Shown here in pieces: positions 25,484 to 38,400 of a DNA stretch of 64,000 bases; the stretch's first letter is position 1; each line of letters starts with the position of its first letter. Source of the DNA: Zygnema cylindricum (lineage: Eukaryota > Streptophyta > Zygnematophyceae > Zygnematales > Zygnemataceae); assembly GCA_037447655.1 (NCBI GenBank), contig JBBHKE010000308.1, positions 20,812 through 84,811 of the forward strand, in the 5' to 3' direction. The position numbers and the translations under genes are program-made. The notes beneath the pieces were generated by a model. The model had not been told where the DNA came from, searched no databases, and saw only the letters and a program-made list of their open reading frames with translations.

Positions 25484-26740
25484 AGCCGATAATGTCTTTT
25501 TGATTGTTTGTGTGGCATTTGGCTTCGCGACAGCTTCCCAAGGGGCATGCAAAAGCATCCAAGCATGCACTCTTGTCCACTGTCCATTCTATTCGTGTCC
25601 TTCGGTGGTATACAGAAGGGTGGTTTTCATGGATTCTTGCGCATTCACCTAACCTGTCTCCAGATGGAGTTGGTCCTTTTTGTATAGTCCAGGGCAAAGT
25701 GTATCATTTACAGGTCACTGCAAGAAGCCGATGAGGCTGTTACAATGCACTTGAATTCAAATAATGTATCCAGTATTTTTCTACCAGGATGGCATTGCTG
25801 TGCTCCTATTTCCGGTTAATGACAGCTCAGAGAACACGTTGTTTCTGGTAAATACAGCTGATAGACACATCGTTTCCAGTTAATGGCCATTTGCTATGCA
25901 CATTGTTTCCGGTTAAGAACAGCTTACAAGATGCATTGTTTCTAGTTTAATGACAGCTTATAAGACCCCTTTTTTCCAGTTAATGACTAGTTATGAGACA
26001 AGTACAGGCCGATTTCGTCATGCACCTAGGGAAGTTTTGAAATCTGTGGGATGATTAAGACGAAATAACATTGGAACTGGCATGGTTAGATTGGGTACAA
26101 CTGAACCCTTGTCATGCCTTGCTGGTGTCTCCAAAGAAACTTCTGTTGACCATTTATTTTTCCACACAACATCGAAGTAGGCAATTCAACTTCCAGAGCC
26201 TTATTTACTTTTTGAATTAGGATCAAGGAGTGTTATTGAAAGGAGTGTCCTAAGATATTGATGGTTATACTGTCATCAAAGAGTATATTCTTGGAAGATC
26301 CTTGTTAACAGAGCTAAAGAGGTTATCTTAGTGGTGCATCTGTTGAAAATCGTGGGATATGTTTTATTGGTGGAAAACTTGCGACCTGATACTGAAAGGA
26401 CCTTGCCGGAGAAAATAAACAGCCTAAAAGTACAATCTTCCATTTGTGTTCCAGTTTAGAATTAAAATTGTACATAGTGCAAACTAAGAAATCACAAAAG
26501 GTATTAAGGGGAAAAGAGTGCTAAAGACTGACATTGTTTCCTTGATGTACGAGCCAAGAACAATGATAAAAGGCAAATGGCTACTGTGAGAAGTCATCTC
26601 GACTGTTTTACTTGGACAAGGTGGATGGAGAATATGATGATGTTGTACGCGCTTTCCAATATAATGCTAGGCTAATGTTGTGATATAATGCATCTAGTAA
26701 ATCACAAGTCCCCCAATAGATAGCTCTACAATGGTTGGCT
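25484..26740. other. SF3A1 downstream region with a tandem minisatellite
   Basis: The SF3A1 3' untranslated region should begin here. From about 25808 to 25999 there are roughly six degenerate 32-34 bp units of the form TTGTTTCCAGTTAATGACAG followed by CTTATAAGACA. Nothing else was recognised. Confidence 0.6.
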
Positions 26741-29700
26741 CTAAACTTTGTAATAGTCTAATCGCATCTCCCAGCATTGGCATGAAAACTCCCACAATCC
26801 TCTCTCAGCTGTAAGCAATAATTCTCCCTCTCTTCCCCCTCGCAAATCAGCAATGTCGAGGCCACCTCCCCGGCATCGACAACCCCCAGCAACGAGGCAA
26901 AAAAAAAAAGACGGCAGTGGCAAACTGCTCAAACAGTGAGAATATTCTCCCAGTTGTGACATTCCCCTCCTCCCAACCCTCTATGCTTGAGCGCGAGGAA
27001 ATTGAGCATTTTTTAGTGCTATTTTTACACCTTGTCGTCCACTTTCCTCCCTTTTTTCCACGTGTTGTTCATTCAAGTTGTGTCGGTGATCCTTCTATGG
27101 CTGTTACGGCCCTCTATCGATTCATCGCTGTTGTCTTGTCTTCTACGTCAATCAAGGTCTTTCAAGCGCTTCATTTGTCGTGCCCCTCCCTTTGTCCCCT
27201 TTTATTAAGACCATTGAGCCTTTCTTGATCGGGGCGCTTTCGTTAAGGCACTTACCACGTCTCCCCATTTTTCAAAAGGGGGTTTATTTGACATGGTTCA
27301 TGAGCTGATTCCTGGTGTCTTCCCACCTGAGTCGGGCGCTCCAAGATTTGATACGATTTTCGAGTCTATTTGTTTATTTCCGACAGAAATTTTCATCCCA
27401 AGTTTTTTTACCTCCTCACGGCATCTAAAACACCCTAAAAAAACCCTTAAAAAATTGTTCGTCTAGCAGATATCACCAAGCCAAATGGGGGGATTTGCCC
27501 CGCCTTCCTGGGCGAAGTAATTATGAATGTATACGACTCAAACTTGTGTTTCATTATTATTTTTAGCTCACGAGTTTGGGGAAGGCCAGTAGAGGGGGTG
27601 AAGTTGTTGTTCATCATATTCAGGCCCAATCGAATCTCTTTCGGGATTGGTTGGTCCTCCAGGTTAATGTTTCAAATGTCATTTTAATAAGGTGGATAGA
27701 TGCTACATTTTTAAGGTTTATGGCTTCCTCTTCCCTGATTGTGGAGGTCTTCTCTTTTGTAAGAGTCTTTGGTACTTTGACCAGCAACCTCTTTTTCCAA
27801 GCTGATAATGGTTTGGTTTCTCTTTCCTCTGGGACTGGCACTCGTTAAGTCGACCCTTGTGGTGGACATCTATTCCCTTTCCTTTTTAACGTTCCTTCTA
27901 GGCTTCACCTTTCGCTTCCCGTTTTTGCCTTTTTCCTTCGGTGAAAAAACCTTAAAAAACACCCAAACCCATATCCGTATGGACTATGTGTACCGACCAA
28001 TCAAATTTTCAGCAATCATTTAGCAACACTTACAATTTCTGTTCAACCGTCCAACTATGTTATTTGGTCACCTTTTTATATCCCTCTTTCTTCCACTCCC
28101 CCTAAGGGATTTTAGGCGATTCCATCCGAAGTCATCCATGTGTTAAGGCACCCTTCGGGCTCAAGCACTTTTACGACACAATTTCTTAATCCTTCTTTTG
28201 AAACACTATTTGTCCCACGTACACAGCCTCCCCGAGCTTCTTGATCTCAAGTGTGTTTTGCTCTTTGGACCCTCAAGTGCGTTTTTATTCACCCTCTGCC
28301 CTCCTACCTTACTAGCGGCTCTCCTCCAAGCCCCTACTTTTGTCTCATCTCTTTCCCCTTCCTACGATCAACTCATGGACATCATTCACAATATATTGGG
28401 TCGTGGGGCTTCTGGTTGCTATCTAATCCTACGGCTAACTTTAAAGCATCCTTTCTTGTCTTTGTCGTTGTTTATTGATGTGAGTCTACTAAATATTAAC
28501 ATTATATTATCCAAAATCGTTTGTTCAAAATTTGTGTAAGAGTCTACGTATCGTCTTTAAAACGTCCAAATGTGCGGCTTGCCCTCGTTGAAACCTCGAG
28601 GTCGACAATATTTTTTATTTTCAACAATCGAGAATGTACAAAAACACCAAATTATCCAATTGACATTTTATAAAAATGGTCAATATTTGACCCTCAACAT
28701 TGGGAGCCACATAAAAAACGTTTCGTATAGGTGCTCACGTAAACTGAATCTGATTTTCGGCATATTAGCTGCCGAGCCTTTATAGAGTCTTATACGAATA
28801 TGGTCGCTGATGAAAAGTTGACAAAAAAACAAATAGAAACAACAAAATAAATGGATAATAGTTACCAAAAACGAAAATTTATTTCTACCAACGGTCTTTT
28901 CGTAACAAGGTTTTTTTTGTCAACATATGTTTCACAATCTCGATAACATCTAATCTTAGTACATTTCTAATTGTTGTCGCTTGTTACGCCGTCAATGTAG
29001 AGATCAACACATAAAAGTCGCGATTTGTATTTTTATTCACCGGGGCGTGACATCTTCAAGAGCCTCGTTAAAACATCCTATATTATGTTTTGTTACCATG
29101 TGGGTTCTTCATTATTTTGAATTTTATGGGTATCGCTGGAATTTCGACGATGCAATTTTGTTAGGTGGCGCCTTAGGAGCCCCATCCTTACGCACATCAT
29201 TATGCGCAACCATGTTTGCAAAAACAAGTAGAAATGGATTTGGATGTCAACCATGTTACCATACGCCATAACTGGGAACAATCCAAAGAGCCATAAGATC
29301 CAAGCTTCTCGAGGCGCTTCCCTTTAAGTATTTGCGTGCCCGCTATCTCTATTTGGGTAAGCTTGTTTCTGAAGCTTGGCTATTAGCTACACCTATTTTT
29401 GTACTTTATGTTCCACACCTCAATTCACCACCGCCCTAAAGTTCATGCTTAGCATCCCTCATCCACCTTTAGCTCTCTCATTTACTCGTGCAATCATGCC
29501 TTCTAGCTCAATGGCATTCATTTGCTTCGCTCCTCTCATGGGGTAGGCTCGATTCTTGTGCCCGACACTATATTCAATTCGGTAAAAGGTTTCACATATT
29601 AGTCCTTTGCGGCGAACTGAAAATGTAGTATTGGTTGGTGTCCGTCGTCATTTTAGTGACATTGTTCAGGCAAACCCTGGCTTGACTACAACCGTTGGTT

Positions 29701-31760
29701 AAACGCCTAGACATGTTGGACTATTTGCACGTGATACGGCCAAGAAGAACGAGGGTGGCGACCAAAACGTGACACTATAGATGATTTCATTCTGATGGCA
29801 GATGATATATTTGGACATGAGTTCCCCTGTACTCGTGGTTGCCGCTCTTTCGCGGGAGCTGCCATTGAGAATCATCCGCTTTGGTCTGTAGTTGTTGTTA
29901 TAGAAGATCACCGTGTTCCGAAACTCCCTTTTTTGGGTCATCTTTTCCTTTTTGAAGCCAATCATCCGCTTTGGTTTGTAGTTGTGTTATAGAAGATCAC
30001 CGTCTTCCGAAACTCCCTTTTTTGGGTCATCTTTTCCTTTAAAACATGTTTGAAGCCAACTTGTCTGACTGTTTGTGAACCTTGACAAGATTTCGTAACC
30101 TCCGACAAGTTATGGGCCCACATTCAAAATTACCAATCTTTGGTAGAACAAGTTATTTTTGGTTTGCAAATATGTCCGACACATGTATGGCATTGTTCTT
30201 TTTAAGCAAAGCTCATGGAAGAGCAATGATCTATCTTGTTGCATTTAAAACAAGTTATAATACTCATATTTTGCTTTTTTTTTCTAACTCTCTTACGGAT
30301 CCTCTATTTTGATCGTTAATACCTCTTTGACCGCGAAGTATACTAATTTTCATATCTTTGATAAAATTTACGAATAAATTTTATTCAGTGTCATTAATTG
30401 GAATAATCCGTCTTTGACATTTCGAACATTTAAAGATGATAACGAGAAAAGAGAACGATGGACTAGAGTTGGCGATAATAGCTTATCATATATGGCTTAT
30501 ATATTGTTTCATATATACAAAACCAATTAGAAAGACCCGATCCCGTTCGTTCCTAAGTTGTTTAATCGCTTAACTAACACGTTATAATGTTTTACAACTT
30601 CATCGATTGATTCATTTTATTTAGCGTAAATTAGATGTACTCACTGAATACAAGGTTAACTTTTGAAAACACTCCCCGTCTGAATACGTTTTGTAATGCT
30701 TTCCAATATTAATTTGCCATATTATGAGAAAAAAATCAATTATGGACGGATCTTATAAACGTTTGCATGAGTCTGGTTATTGGCCCCACGTTCTTGAGCA
30801 TCTAGTTTTGTTTATATTTTCGATCAGTTAACTTTATTTCTTCCAAAATTAACATGTTCCAAAGCTATTTCGTTGTGAAAGTTTTCATGTCGTGTCATCT
30901 CCAAATCACATAGTTGCTTCTATTAAACATGATCTGTTTATGTGATGATCTCCAGCACAAAATAGTAAAAGTTAGTGATGACGATGACTTTAGATAAACT
31001 AAACCCTAGCTAAGTAGCCCGAGGAATCTATACATGGATGGAGAATGTTGCGCCCCAAAAAAAGGATAAAGGTAGTAAGGCATGCAACTAGGGCAAGCCC
31101 GTAGTAAGTGGGGTGGATGAGATGGGGGGTAAAAGATCTATCATCACACGCATGATATTGTAAGTAAAGACAAATGCCTAGGGAGTAAATAAGGTGGAAG
31201 AAACGGTAGGCTCGTACATAAAAGATTGAACTTTTAGTGGAAGAAAATTCAAGGAAGGAGAGGGAGGATGCCCCCAAAAAGCACACGTCGAGCTCGAAAG
31301 TTAGAGGAACAAAAATGTCGAACATGTGTGTAAATACACAATAATCAACCAATTTTTTTTTCGTGGAACTGCTCCAACACAATAAAGAGAGATTAATAAC
31401 ATGGAATAACACAAGTTGGACATGTCGTCGAATTGAAGGATATGAATTGAAAGTGGCATTAACCATCTCATAAAAATACACCATTAAAACGAGAGAAAAA
31501 AGATTTACGAGGGAGGAAAAAAAGATTTAAAAAAAACTGTACCAATCTCAATTCCACGAGTAAGAAGCGTTAACAACTGGCTTAGAGATTATGGGGAGGT
31601 ATTTATATGAGGGATACTAAAGGATGAGCGCGAAAGATCACGTCGTGCGACAAACACAAATGGCAATATAGTTAGTTATAAGGTTTTTGCTCGTAGGACT
31701 TTAATCATAAACAAATAGGTGTAGGAAATAATATTACAATCGTTTAAACTCCCTAAATGC
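26741..31760. other. Gene-poor stretch of decayed, unidentified repeat DNA
   Basis: Sequence from about 26950 to 28500 is strongly pyrimidine-biased on the plus strand and carries short frames (for example 26917-27228 and 28198-28539) that look like interrupted coding sequence, but I recognise no domain. 29870-30060 is a tandem duplication with 90-bp period. A 161-residue minus frame at 30999-31484 has no recognisable motif. I see no intact reverse transcriptase, integrase or transposase. Confidence 0.4.
29870..30060. repeat. Two-copy 90-bp tandem repeat
   Basis: Copies start at 29870 and 29960 (AATCATCCGCTTTGGT). Both contain AGAAGATCACCGT and CCGAAACTCCCTTTTTTGGG. A third partial start TTTGAAGCCAA follows at about 30048. 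Confidence 0.85.
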
Positions 31761-32657
31761 TAGTGTTGTGTATCGGTAAGGATTTACCAATAACCGATAT
31801 GGACCTTTTTTCGGGTTCCCGATAATCGATTTATTGGTACGATCTATCGACATCGGTCTTATCGCCGATAAGTAGCCGATAATATAGGGTACTTATCGGC
31901 AATAATGCCGATAACGATAACTATCGGCGATAATGCCGATAACGATAACTGTACGGACCGTACAGAAAAATGTACGGCCAGTACACTCAATTGTACGTGT
32001 TATTCCCCGGACGTGTACAAGCACAGAAAGTACAGTAGCCGCCATGAGATCTGTACGGTTTTGATACGGATCCACTAAAAACGATGTACCTTTCACATCC
32101 GACGCCATAGCTTTGTCCCTTTATTCCTTGAGATCCACTGGGGACCTGCCACGTGTCAATCTGTCGGCTTTTTTGGCATAACCTGCCAAAAGAGTCCGGC
32201 GCTCACGCTGGCCCGTCCGCTCGTGTTTTCTCATTCCAAGTCGTCCGTTCGATTCCGGCGGCGCGCAGAATGTTATTTTGCGTCCGTTGTACTTTGTGTT
32301 TGCCGTCCTTTTGCCGTTCCATGTTTACCAGTTTATCAGTACAATTCCGGACGTTGCCATAACATTTCTGTTCAGTTGACCGGCCAACGTTTATGTGCTG
32401 CGCTGCCCGTAATAAATCGCAGTTAAACGGAGACGGAACAGATTTTTATACGTGGCATGCCATGCTATATAAAGTCAATAATATAATACAGTATGTTATA
32501 AAGTACTATTGTATGCATAATATATATTTTTTTTGTTATTGCCGATATGGAATTTGTTGGTCCCAGACCGATATATCGGAACCTCTGACCGTTCGATAAC
32601 CGATAACTATCGGTATCAGTGTTATCGAGATAAGTTTTTTACCGATACACAACACTA
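31761..32657. mobile_element. Non-autonomous hAT-type element, 897 bp
   Basis: The left end TAGTGTTGTGTATCGGTAA and right end TTACCGATACACAACACTA are inverted repeats, with one mismatch near the inner edge. The flanks carry an 8-bp duplication, CTAAATGC at 31753-31760 and 32658-32665. TAG-type ends and 8-bp duplications are hAT hallmarks. The subterminal regions are dense in TATCGG/CCGATA motifs, the typical transposase-binding arrangement. No transposase frame is present; the interior holds short frames only. Confidence 0.88.
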
Positions 32658-32665
32658 CTAAATGC

Positions 32666-34280
32666 CTCCACCAAACAACACGTGTTTTGAGAGAAGTTTG
32701 AGAGTATTTGAAATGGGCAAAACCCACGAACAACGGATCGCCACGGAAGAAGGTCACCATAGGCGTCATGGAAACAAACGAGGCGCCAATCTCTTGTGAG
32801 GAGGAGGTAAGACACAATGACGCTAATAGTAGGCAATTCCCGCACATTGCCCTAAAACGGTAGCAAAAACGAAATCAACAAATAAACCAAAAACCTTGAG
32901 TAAATTAAGATTAAAAAGGAGATTATAATATGCAAAAAATCGAACCGCAAAGGAATTGGTGGATGTAGTTAATGACATGGAGTTGTAGTCACGAGGCGTC
33001 ATTTGGACGGCAAGTTCGTATTTTCACAAGGGGATTGGGACTATGAGGTTGCGTGGACAGAGCAACCCCGTGGTGTCCGCAAGGAAGGGCTTAACACCGT
33101 GGACGGCAAAGTGTTCCATGTGTAAGGATAGAGGGCCCCATAAAAAATTCATGAAATTTGGACATCCCAAGGACATTCTCGAAGGAAGTAGACCCACACT
33201 TAGATGAGTGAGAAACTATCGGCTCAATAAATCAAAATATGGTGGAAACCAAGGGACACGATGTTAGAGGACAAACTCACAAGGCTCGAGAGGCTGGGCC
33301 TTCACCCCACATTCAAGGGAATTGCAAACATACCGCCATGGGCTGGAGATTAGCTCTTCGTAAAAGCACCCAATCGCGGCTTTAATGTCACACCATACTC
33401 TCAACAAAGTGCGATACACTAGCTTTTTTTGTAGACAATGCAATAAGCTTTATTGTTTACCCATGTTATTGACCCATTTTTTATCAATACATCTCGTCGT
33501 GCACTTTTACTATAAGGAATAAATGTTGGGGTTTAGCCATTACTTTTATATCATATGATTGCAATTAGTGATGTGAATGTCTACTTGGTATGCATTATAG
33601 AATTATCAGTATGAATGAACCATTGTCATCCACATCGTCGACAACGCTTCTGTTAACTCTTGACAAGGATAGTATACAAGCTATTTACATATATACTACA
33701 ATTGTAAATTAACTTACAAGTCATTGCACCACAGAAATCCTTACTCTTTGCGCGGGGAACCACGAAGCTGGGGGGGATGGCAGAAAAAGCGTGAAGAAAG
33801 AGCGTTACAAAATATGTTTCGGTATAGGATCTCCGGTTAAATTTTAGTGACTTGCGTCCACCTTGTCCGCAGGCACATGTGCGACCTGTGGAAATTACGA
33901 TGGTGACACATCCCGAGATGTGTCTAAATCGTCCACGTGTAGCGATATTACACAAGTTGACTAGACACCTCCCCGAGGTGGCTCGCCAGATACAGAACCG
34001 GATGGGAGCGATTGCTTCGCCGATGAATACCCAAAGTATAATCCAACGGTCAATGCTAAATCGCTGACCTTTGGAGAATCTTGGTCGGATCTTATGTAAT
34101 GTTGTTTTGCGTAAAAAAACAGGAAAAATAGTACGGCATGGTACGAAAACGTACGAATTGATCTCACTTTTCTCTGGTCGAGCTTCACGAATTAGGTCGC
34201 GACTTTTTTTTTGCCGAAACTCATAGAATTTCATTTAATGGAATGGATTACATCGGCCACGTTTCTTTGCTCTTTTAATG
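32666..34280. other. Intergenic, no recognised gene
   Basis: Short random-looking frames only; the longest is 193 codons on the minus strand (33653-34234) without a recognisable domain. Sequence near 34130-34160 shares GTACG-rich motifs with the element to the right. Confidence 0.4.
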
Positions 34281-35040
34281 GTATTAGGGTGACGTTCCAT
34301 TAGACGAAAAGTGGGGTTCGTTACTGGACGCCGTACGTTTTCGTACAGTGCCGTACAGAGACGTACCAAACAATTTTTTTTGTCAGACGAAACATCGTTA
34401 CTGGAAAGCTGTCGGGAAGCTCCAATGATGTAGGCGTAATTCCTGACCGTTGGATGTTTCACATTTTGAGATCCGCGAAGCAATCGAGCACATCATCTAG
34501 TGGGCCCCAACTCTCCTCGCCGAGGAGAGTTGGGGCCCACTAGATGATTTCCATTGGTACACGTGAAAAGCTAAAAAATATCTACGTTGTACAAGCGATC
34601 ACAGGCCTGCACGTCGTACATGCCACGTACATGCCATGTGCCTCCTGCCACGTTGAATGCAGGTCAGGTGAAAATATCCTCGCACGCTCCGTCTGACATC
34701 CACCGACATTCAACGTTTGCCGCGACCTTCAAGGTTTGTCGCGTCTTTTGCCATTCCGTTTCGAAATTTTGACTATCCATTTTGAAAATCAAAACCTAGC
34801 CAAAAACTTTATGTACGAATCATTAATAACCTCCGGTGGTACAGAAATTTCGTACAGATATTACGTTTGTAGATTTTTTTCAAGATTTTTAGAATCTGGA
34901 CTCTAACCTACGTGGCGCCAATCATAATTGAGTAGAATTTGTTACTAGGCCGACACAATGGAGCGGACTTCCAGTAAACGCTGCTAGTAGACTTGTCCGT
35001 ACATTTACTGGGACCGCCTAATGGAACGTCACCCTTATAC
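34281..35040. mobile_element. Terminal-inverted-repeat element, about 760 bp
   Basis: GTATTAGGGTGACGTTCCAT at 34281 is matched by the reverse complement of the segment ending at 35040 (GTATAAGGGTGACGTTCCAT), continuing TAG-CG inward. The interior has GTAC/CGTACA-rich subterminal motifs and a 57-bp palindrome. The target duplication could not be fixed, so the superfamily is undetermined. Confidence 0.65.
34492..34548. repeat. Perfect 57-bp palindrome (28-bp arms)
   Basis: The arm 34492-34519 (ATCATCTAGTGGGCCCCAAC and on to CTCTCCTCG) is the exact reverse complement of 34521-34548, with a single C between them. It would form a long hairpin or cruciform. Confidence 0.97.
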
Positions 35041-35484
35041 ACTCTAATTTCCACTGAACAATGGAACATCCTTAAAGGTACACAGCACTGTAGTAAACGT
35101 TGGGCAAATGTACTGGTATACTTTTTAGGGTTAACATTGAAGGTGTATTACTGTATTCACTACAGCGTTTGAACTTTGAACACAATGGAACCGTTCATTG
35201 ATTTGTTTTCGGATTTCTCGATACCCTGTAGCCTGTAGGTATCTTGTAGGTATCTTGTACGAATTTCTCATATTGAAGAGCCGTCGCGCAGGTCTCCCAT
35301 CCCGAGTGCTGCATGTTCGAAACATACTCTGTGTCTTGTCTGTGTTTTCTGCATCTCTGTACACACTTGCTGTAATTATGCTTTCATAAAATTTCATGAC
35401 TCTCTTTCGTATCTAGAGTGATTACACGTCAGTATAAAGCTGTCTGTGAGAAATCTATTTTGGGTCAACTTTCTGCTTTGAAAC

Positions 35485-38400
35485 ATGTCAGAAGTTACTG
35501 CTAGTGCGAGTGCTTCTCAGTCTTCACAGGATTCCCATGACCTCCCACAAGTTAAAGATACTGCTGGCAAGCTTCCACCAGGGTACGTGGCTAAGCCTCT
35601 GTCTGTTGCTGCTTCTCTCGGCCAGAAAAACGCGGCCAACGCTCACAAGTTGGAGGGGTGGCATTCCTTGACTCAGCGTTCGAATCCTGCGCTCAATCTG
35701 ACATCAAGCACGCTGCCAGATTTAAAGCTCTCTTCTTCGATCAGACTTCAGCCTCTCAAATTTGAAGAGGCAGAATTTCCAGTTTTGCTTGCACCACAGA
35801 AAACGACTGACACAAGGGTAGAGGTGACTGACAGAAAATCTAAATCTCAAGGCCTGTCAACTAGGGAGAAAAGAAATGTAAAATTTTCCACTTTAGAGGG
35901 AACTAAGGTTTCTCCTGGCTGTTCTGCTTGGCAAAAGCCCGAGACGTCAGCATTTAGTCATGAGAAGTTGGCAAGCTTGGCATCTGCGCGACCACCCGGG
36001 CACTTTTCTCAAGCAAAGACAAGTACACAGTCTCTCAGCAATTCCAGTCAGCAGCAAGTTTCTCAAATTGAAGCTCATTTGGTGGTAGCGACTGGCTCAG
36101 CGACGGAGGCTGAAAGAAACGCGAGTGTGCAGAAGTTGGCCAAAGAATTTCCTCACGTCGATCCTGAATTTCTCCGTGAAGTTATTGATGGCGTGGGAGG
36201 TAGCGAAATAGAGGCTGAAATCTGCCTGAATGAAATGGGGCTTTTGGCTGAAAATGTCACAGTTGACGACCACTATTGTTTGGATACCGGCAAAAAAATG
36301 GAAAGAAAATGTGAACTTGTTACCGATCTGGCGACAGCGATTTCTGCAATTGACAATCTTGGCTTGCTATCTAATGTAGAGTTAAAAAGCCCAGCGAAGG
36401 GATTGCATTATCCAGCAGAAGGTGATGTGGAAAGCAGGGTTTCTGATGCTACTAATGTCGGGATGGAGGAAGAAGAGGATATATATTACAAGTATAGAGG
36501 CCATGCACTGAGGGTATCCAGGTAATGACTGTCCTAACTTGACATTAATTTCTGGTGAATACAACACATGGTTGTTATTAAACGAGTGCAAAAATAGAGT
36601 TATATTGTGCTCTAGTTTTTTTTTCATCAGTTGACATATGAGCTCCTGTTGCATTTTCCAGTTTTCCAAATCAACTGGAAGCGAATTCTGCGCATGTGTA
36701 GAAAACCGAGATTTTCTTTTTCTTTTTTTGGGTGTAGGGTTCTAGCTATGGTTGGGACCTGAGAACTCGCTTCGCTTATGGCTTGCTGGTGTCTTTTGGT
36801 GCTTAGTCGTCTCTATTTTTTTTTTTCTGGTCACCAGGATGAAATCTCCTTGGTTCCTTTTCTGTCAGTTATTTTTTATTTGCTTAACCAGTAACAGATA
36901 GTAGCCAGGCTCTGTTATCATTGCACGCACATAGAGTCTTGCACAAGCATAGAATGCTATTTGATGTTATGTCTCCATTGTAGGCTTGATCGCGTCAAGT
37001 CACTTATGCTTCCGTTCATAGCTTGTACTATCTGGCTAGACCGTTATGATCAGCAGTTGCAATGGTCTGTCGAATTGAAGGTATTTTCTGGCTGTCACAA
37101 AGTTCTGTTTAAGTCTGTGGCATCTGACTATCTTTTTCCGGTTGTCAACTCTTGTGGCTTTTAGCCAGACTGTGACATCATATCCTAGTTTATCATGACA
37201 AAATTGGTGTTTTTTGTGATGCGTTTTACTTTCAGGTCATGTTGCTCACTGATTCTGATGCCAATGTGGTTGTTTCTATTTTAGGGCGCGTGACCGTCAC
37301 GTTCGCAGTTCCATGAATGCATATAATAGTGGAGACCATAGAAGAGCTCAAGAACTCTCTAGAATGGCACGAGAAGAAGGGCAGCTGGCTGAAGTGTTGC
37401 ATATGGAAGCAGCGAAACAAATACTGCAAGCTCGTAATGCTGACAGGTGCATTGCGCGTCCTTCCCTTGTGACCAACTACAATCTACATATCAACCTTCA
37501 AGATTGTAACGTTCTGCATTGTTTCCTGTTGGTGATTAATGAATGGTTTGTTGCTGTGATGAATGTGCTGTCATTAATAGTTATGGAATGGTTCTCTGTG
37601 ACTGGCTATTACCATGTTCCATGTTTCAACTTGTTCATTTATGGCAGACGGAAGCACATCCTGCCAATGTTATTTATTGCTGAGGGTTCTATAGACTTCG
37701 TGGTGAACTCTATTTGCATATTGAAATGCTGAACAAGTGAAGGCACAAGTCAATATTGTCTAGGGCAGCCATGTCGGCACATATTCTTGGAGGTAGAATA
37801 CTGTGAGTTTGATTTTGTTTGATGGAAACTTAAGGTCTTGGGGAAAGTTAACTGAGACTTTTGTTGTTCGATTAGAGAACCAAGAGGTATTGATTTGGCT
37901 GCCTTGATGTCAACTCATACTTCATACTTATTAGATACTTTCAGGTTGTAGCACATGTTTCCTTAGTGATATGAGCCCGATTCACTTGGGATATACACTT
38001 GTTTCTTTAACAATTGTTAAACGTTGAAGTAGTCCAGTTTCTTGGAATAATGAACTGTCGATGTGGGTCCCATTATGAGTAGACTAGAACTGGTGCATGC
38101 ATTTCATTTGGCATGTAGTTTGACTTTGAGCTTCCAGAAATTTTGATTGCCTGACATGCGTCATTGGTTTTTTGCACAACATGCACTGCTTATAAATTTG
38201 CATTTGTGCTTTTAGTTGTATCGCTTTATTCCTAGTTTTTGATTGCCCTCAGTTTTGCCGACTTATATGGACGAGGTTGTATGAATACAAAGACTGACTG
38301 TGGCTCTCTGTATGCATGTGGCTCCTCTTCACTGTGAGTGGGTTGTCTGCAGACCTGGTGGCATCAACGAGCTTGATCTCCACGCCTTGCATGGTCCAGA

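Noticed and set aside
29870-30060. CRISPR-like or satellite array
   Set aside because: Only two full copies with no spacers, in plant nuclear DNA.
30999-31484. 161-codon minus-strand frame as a gene
   Set aside because: No recognisable domain, no splice or promoter context, and located in decayed repeat DNA.
33653-34234. 193-codon minus-strand frame as a gene
   Set aside because: Composition looks random, with no motif recognised; it abuts a TIR element.
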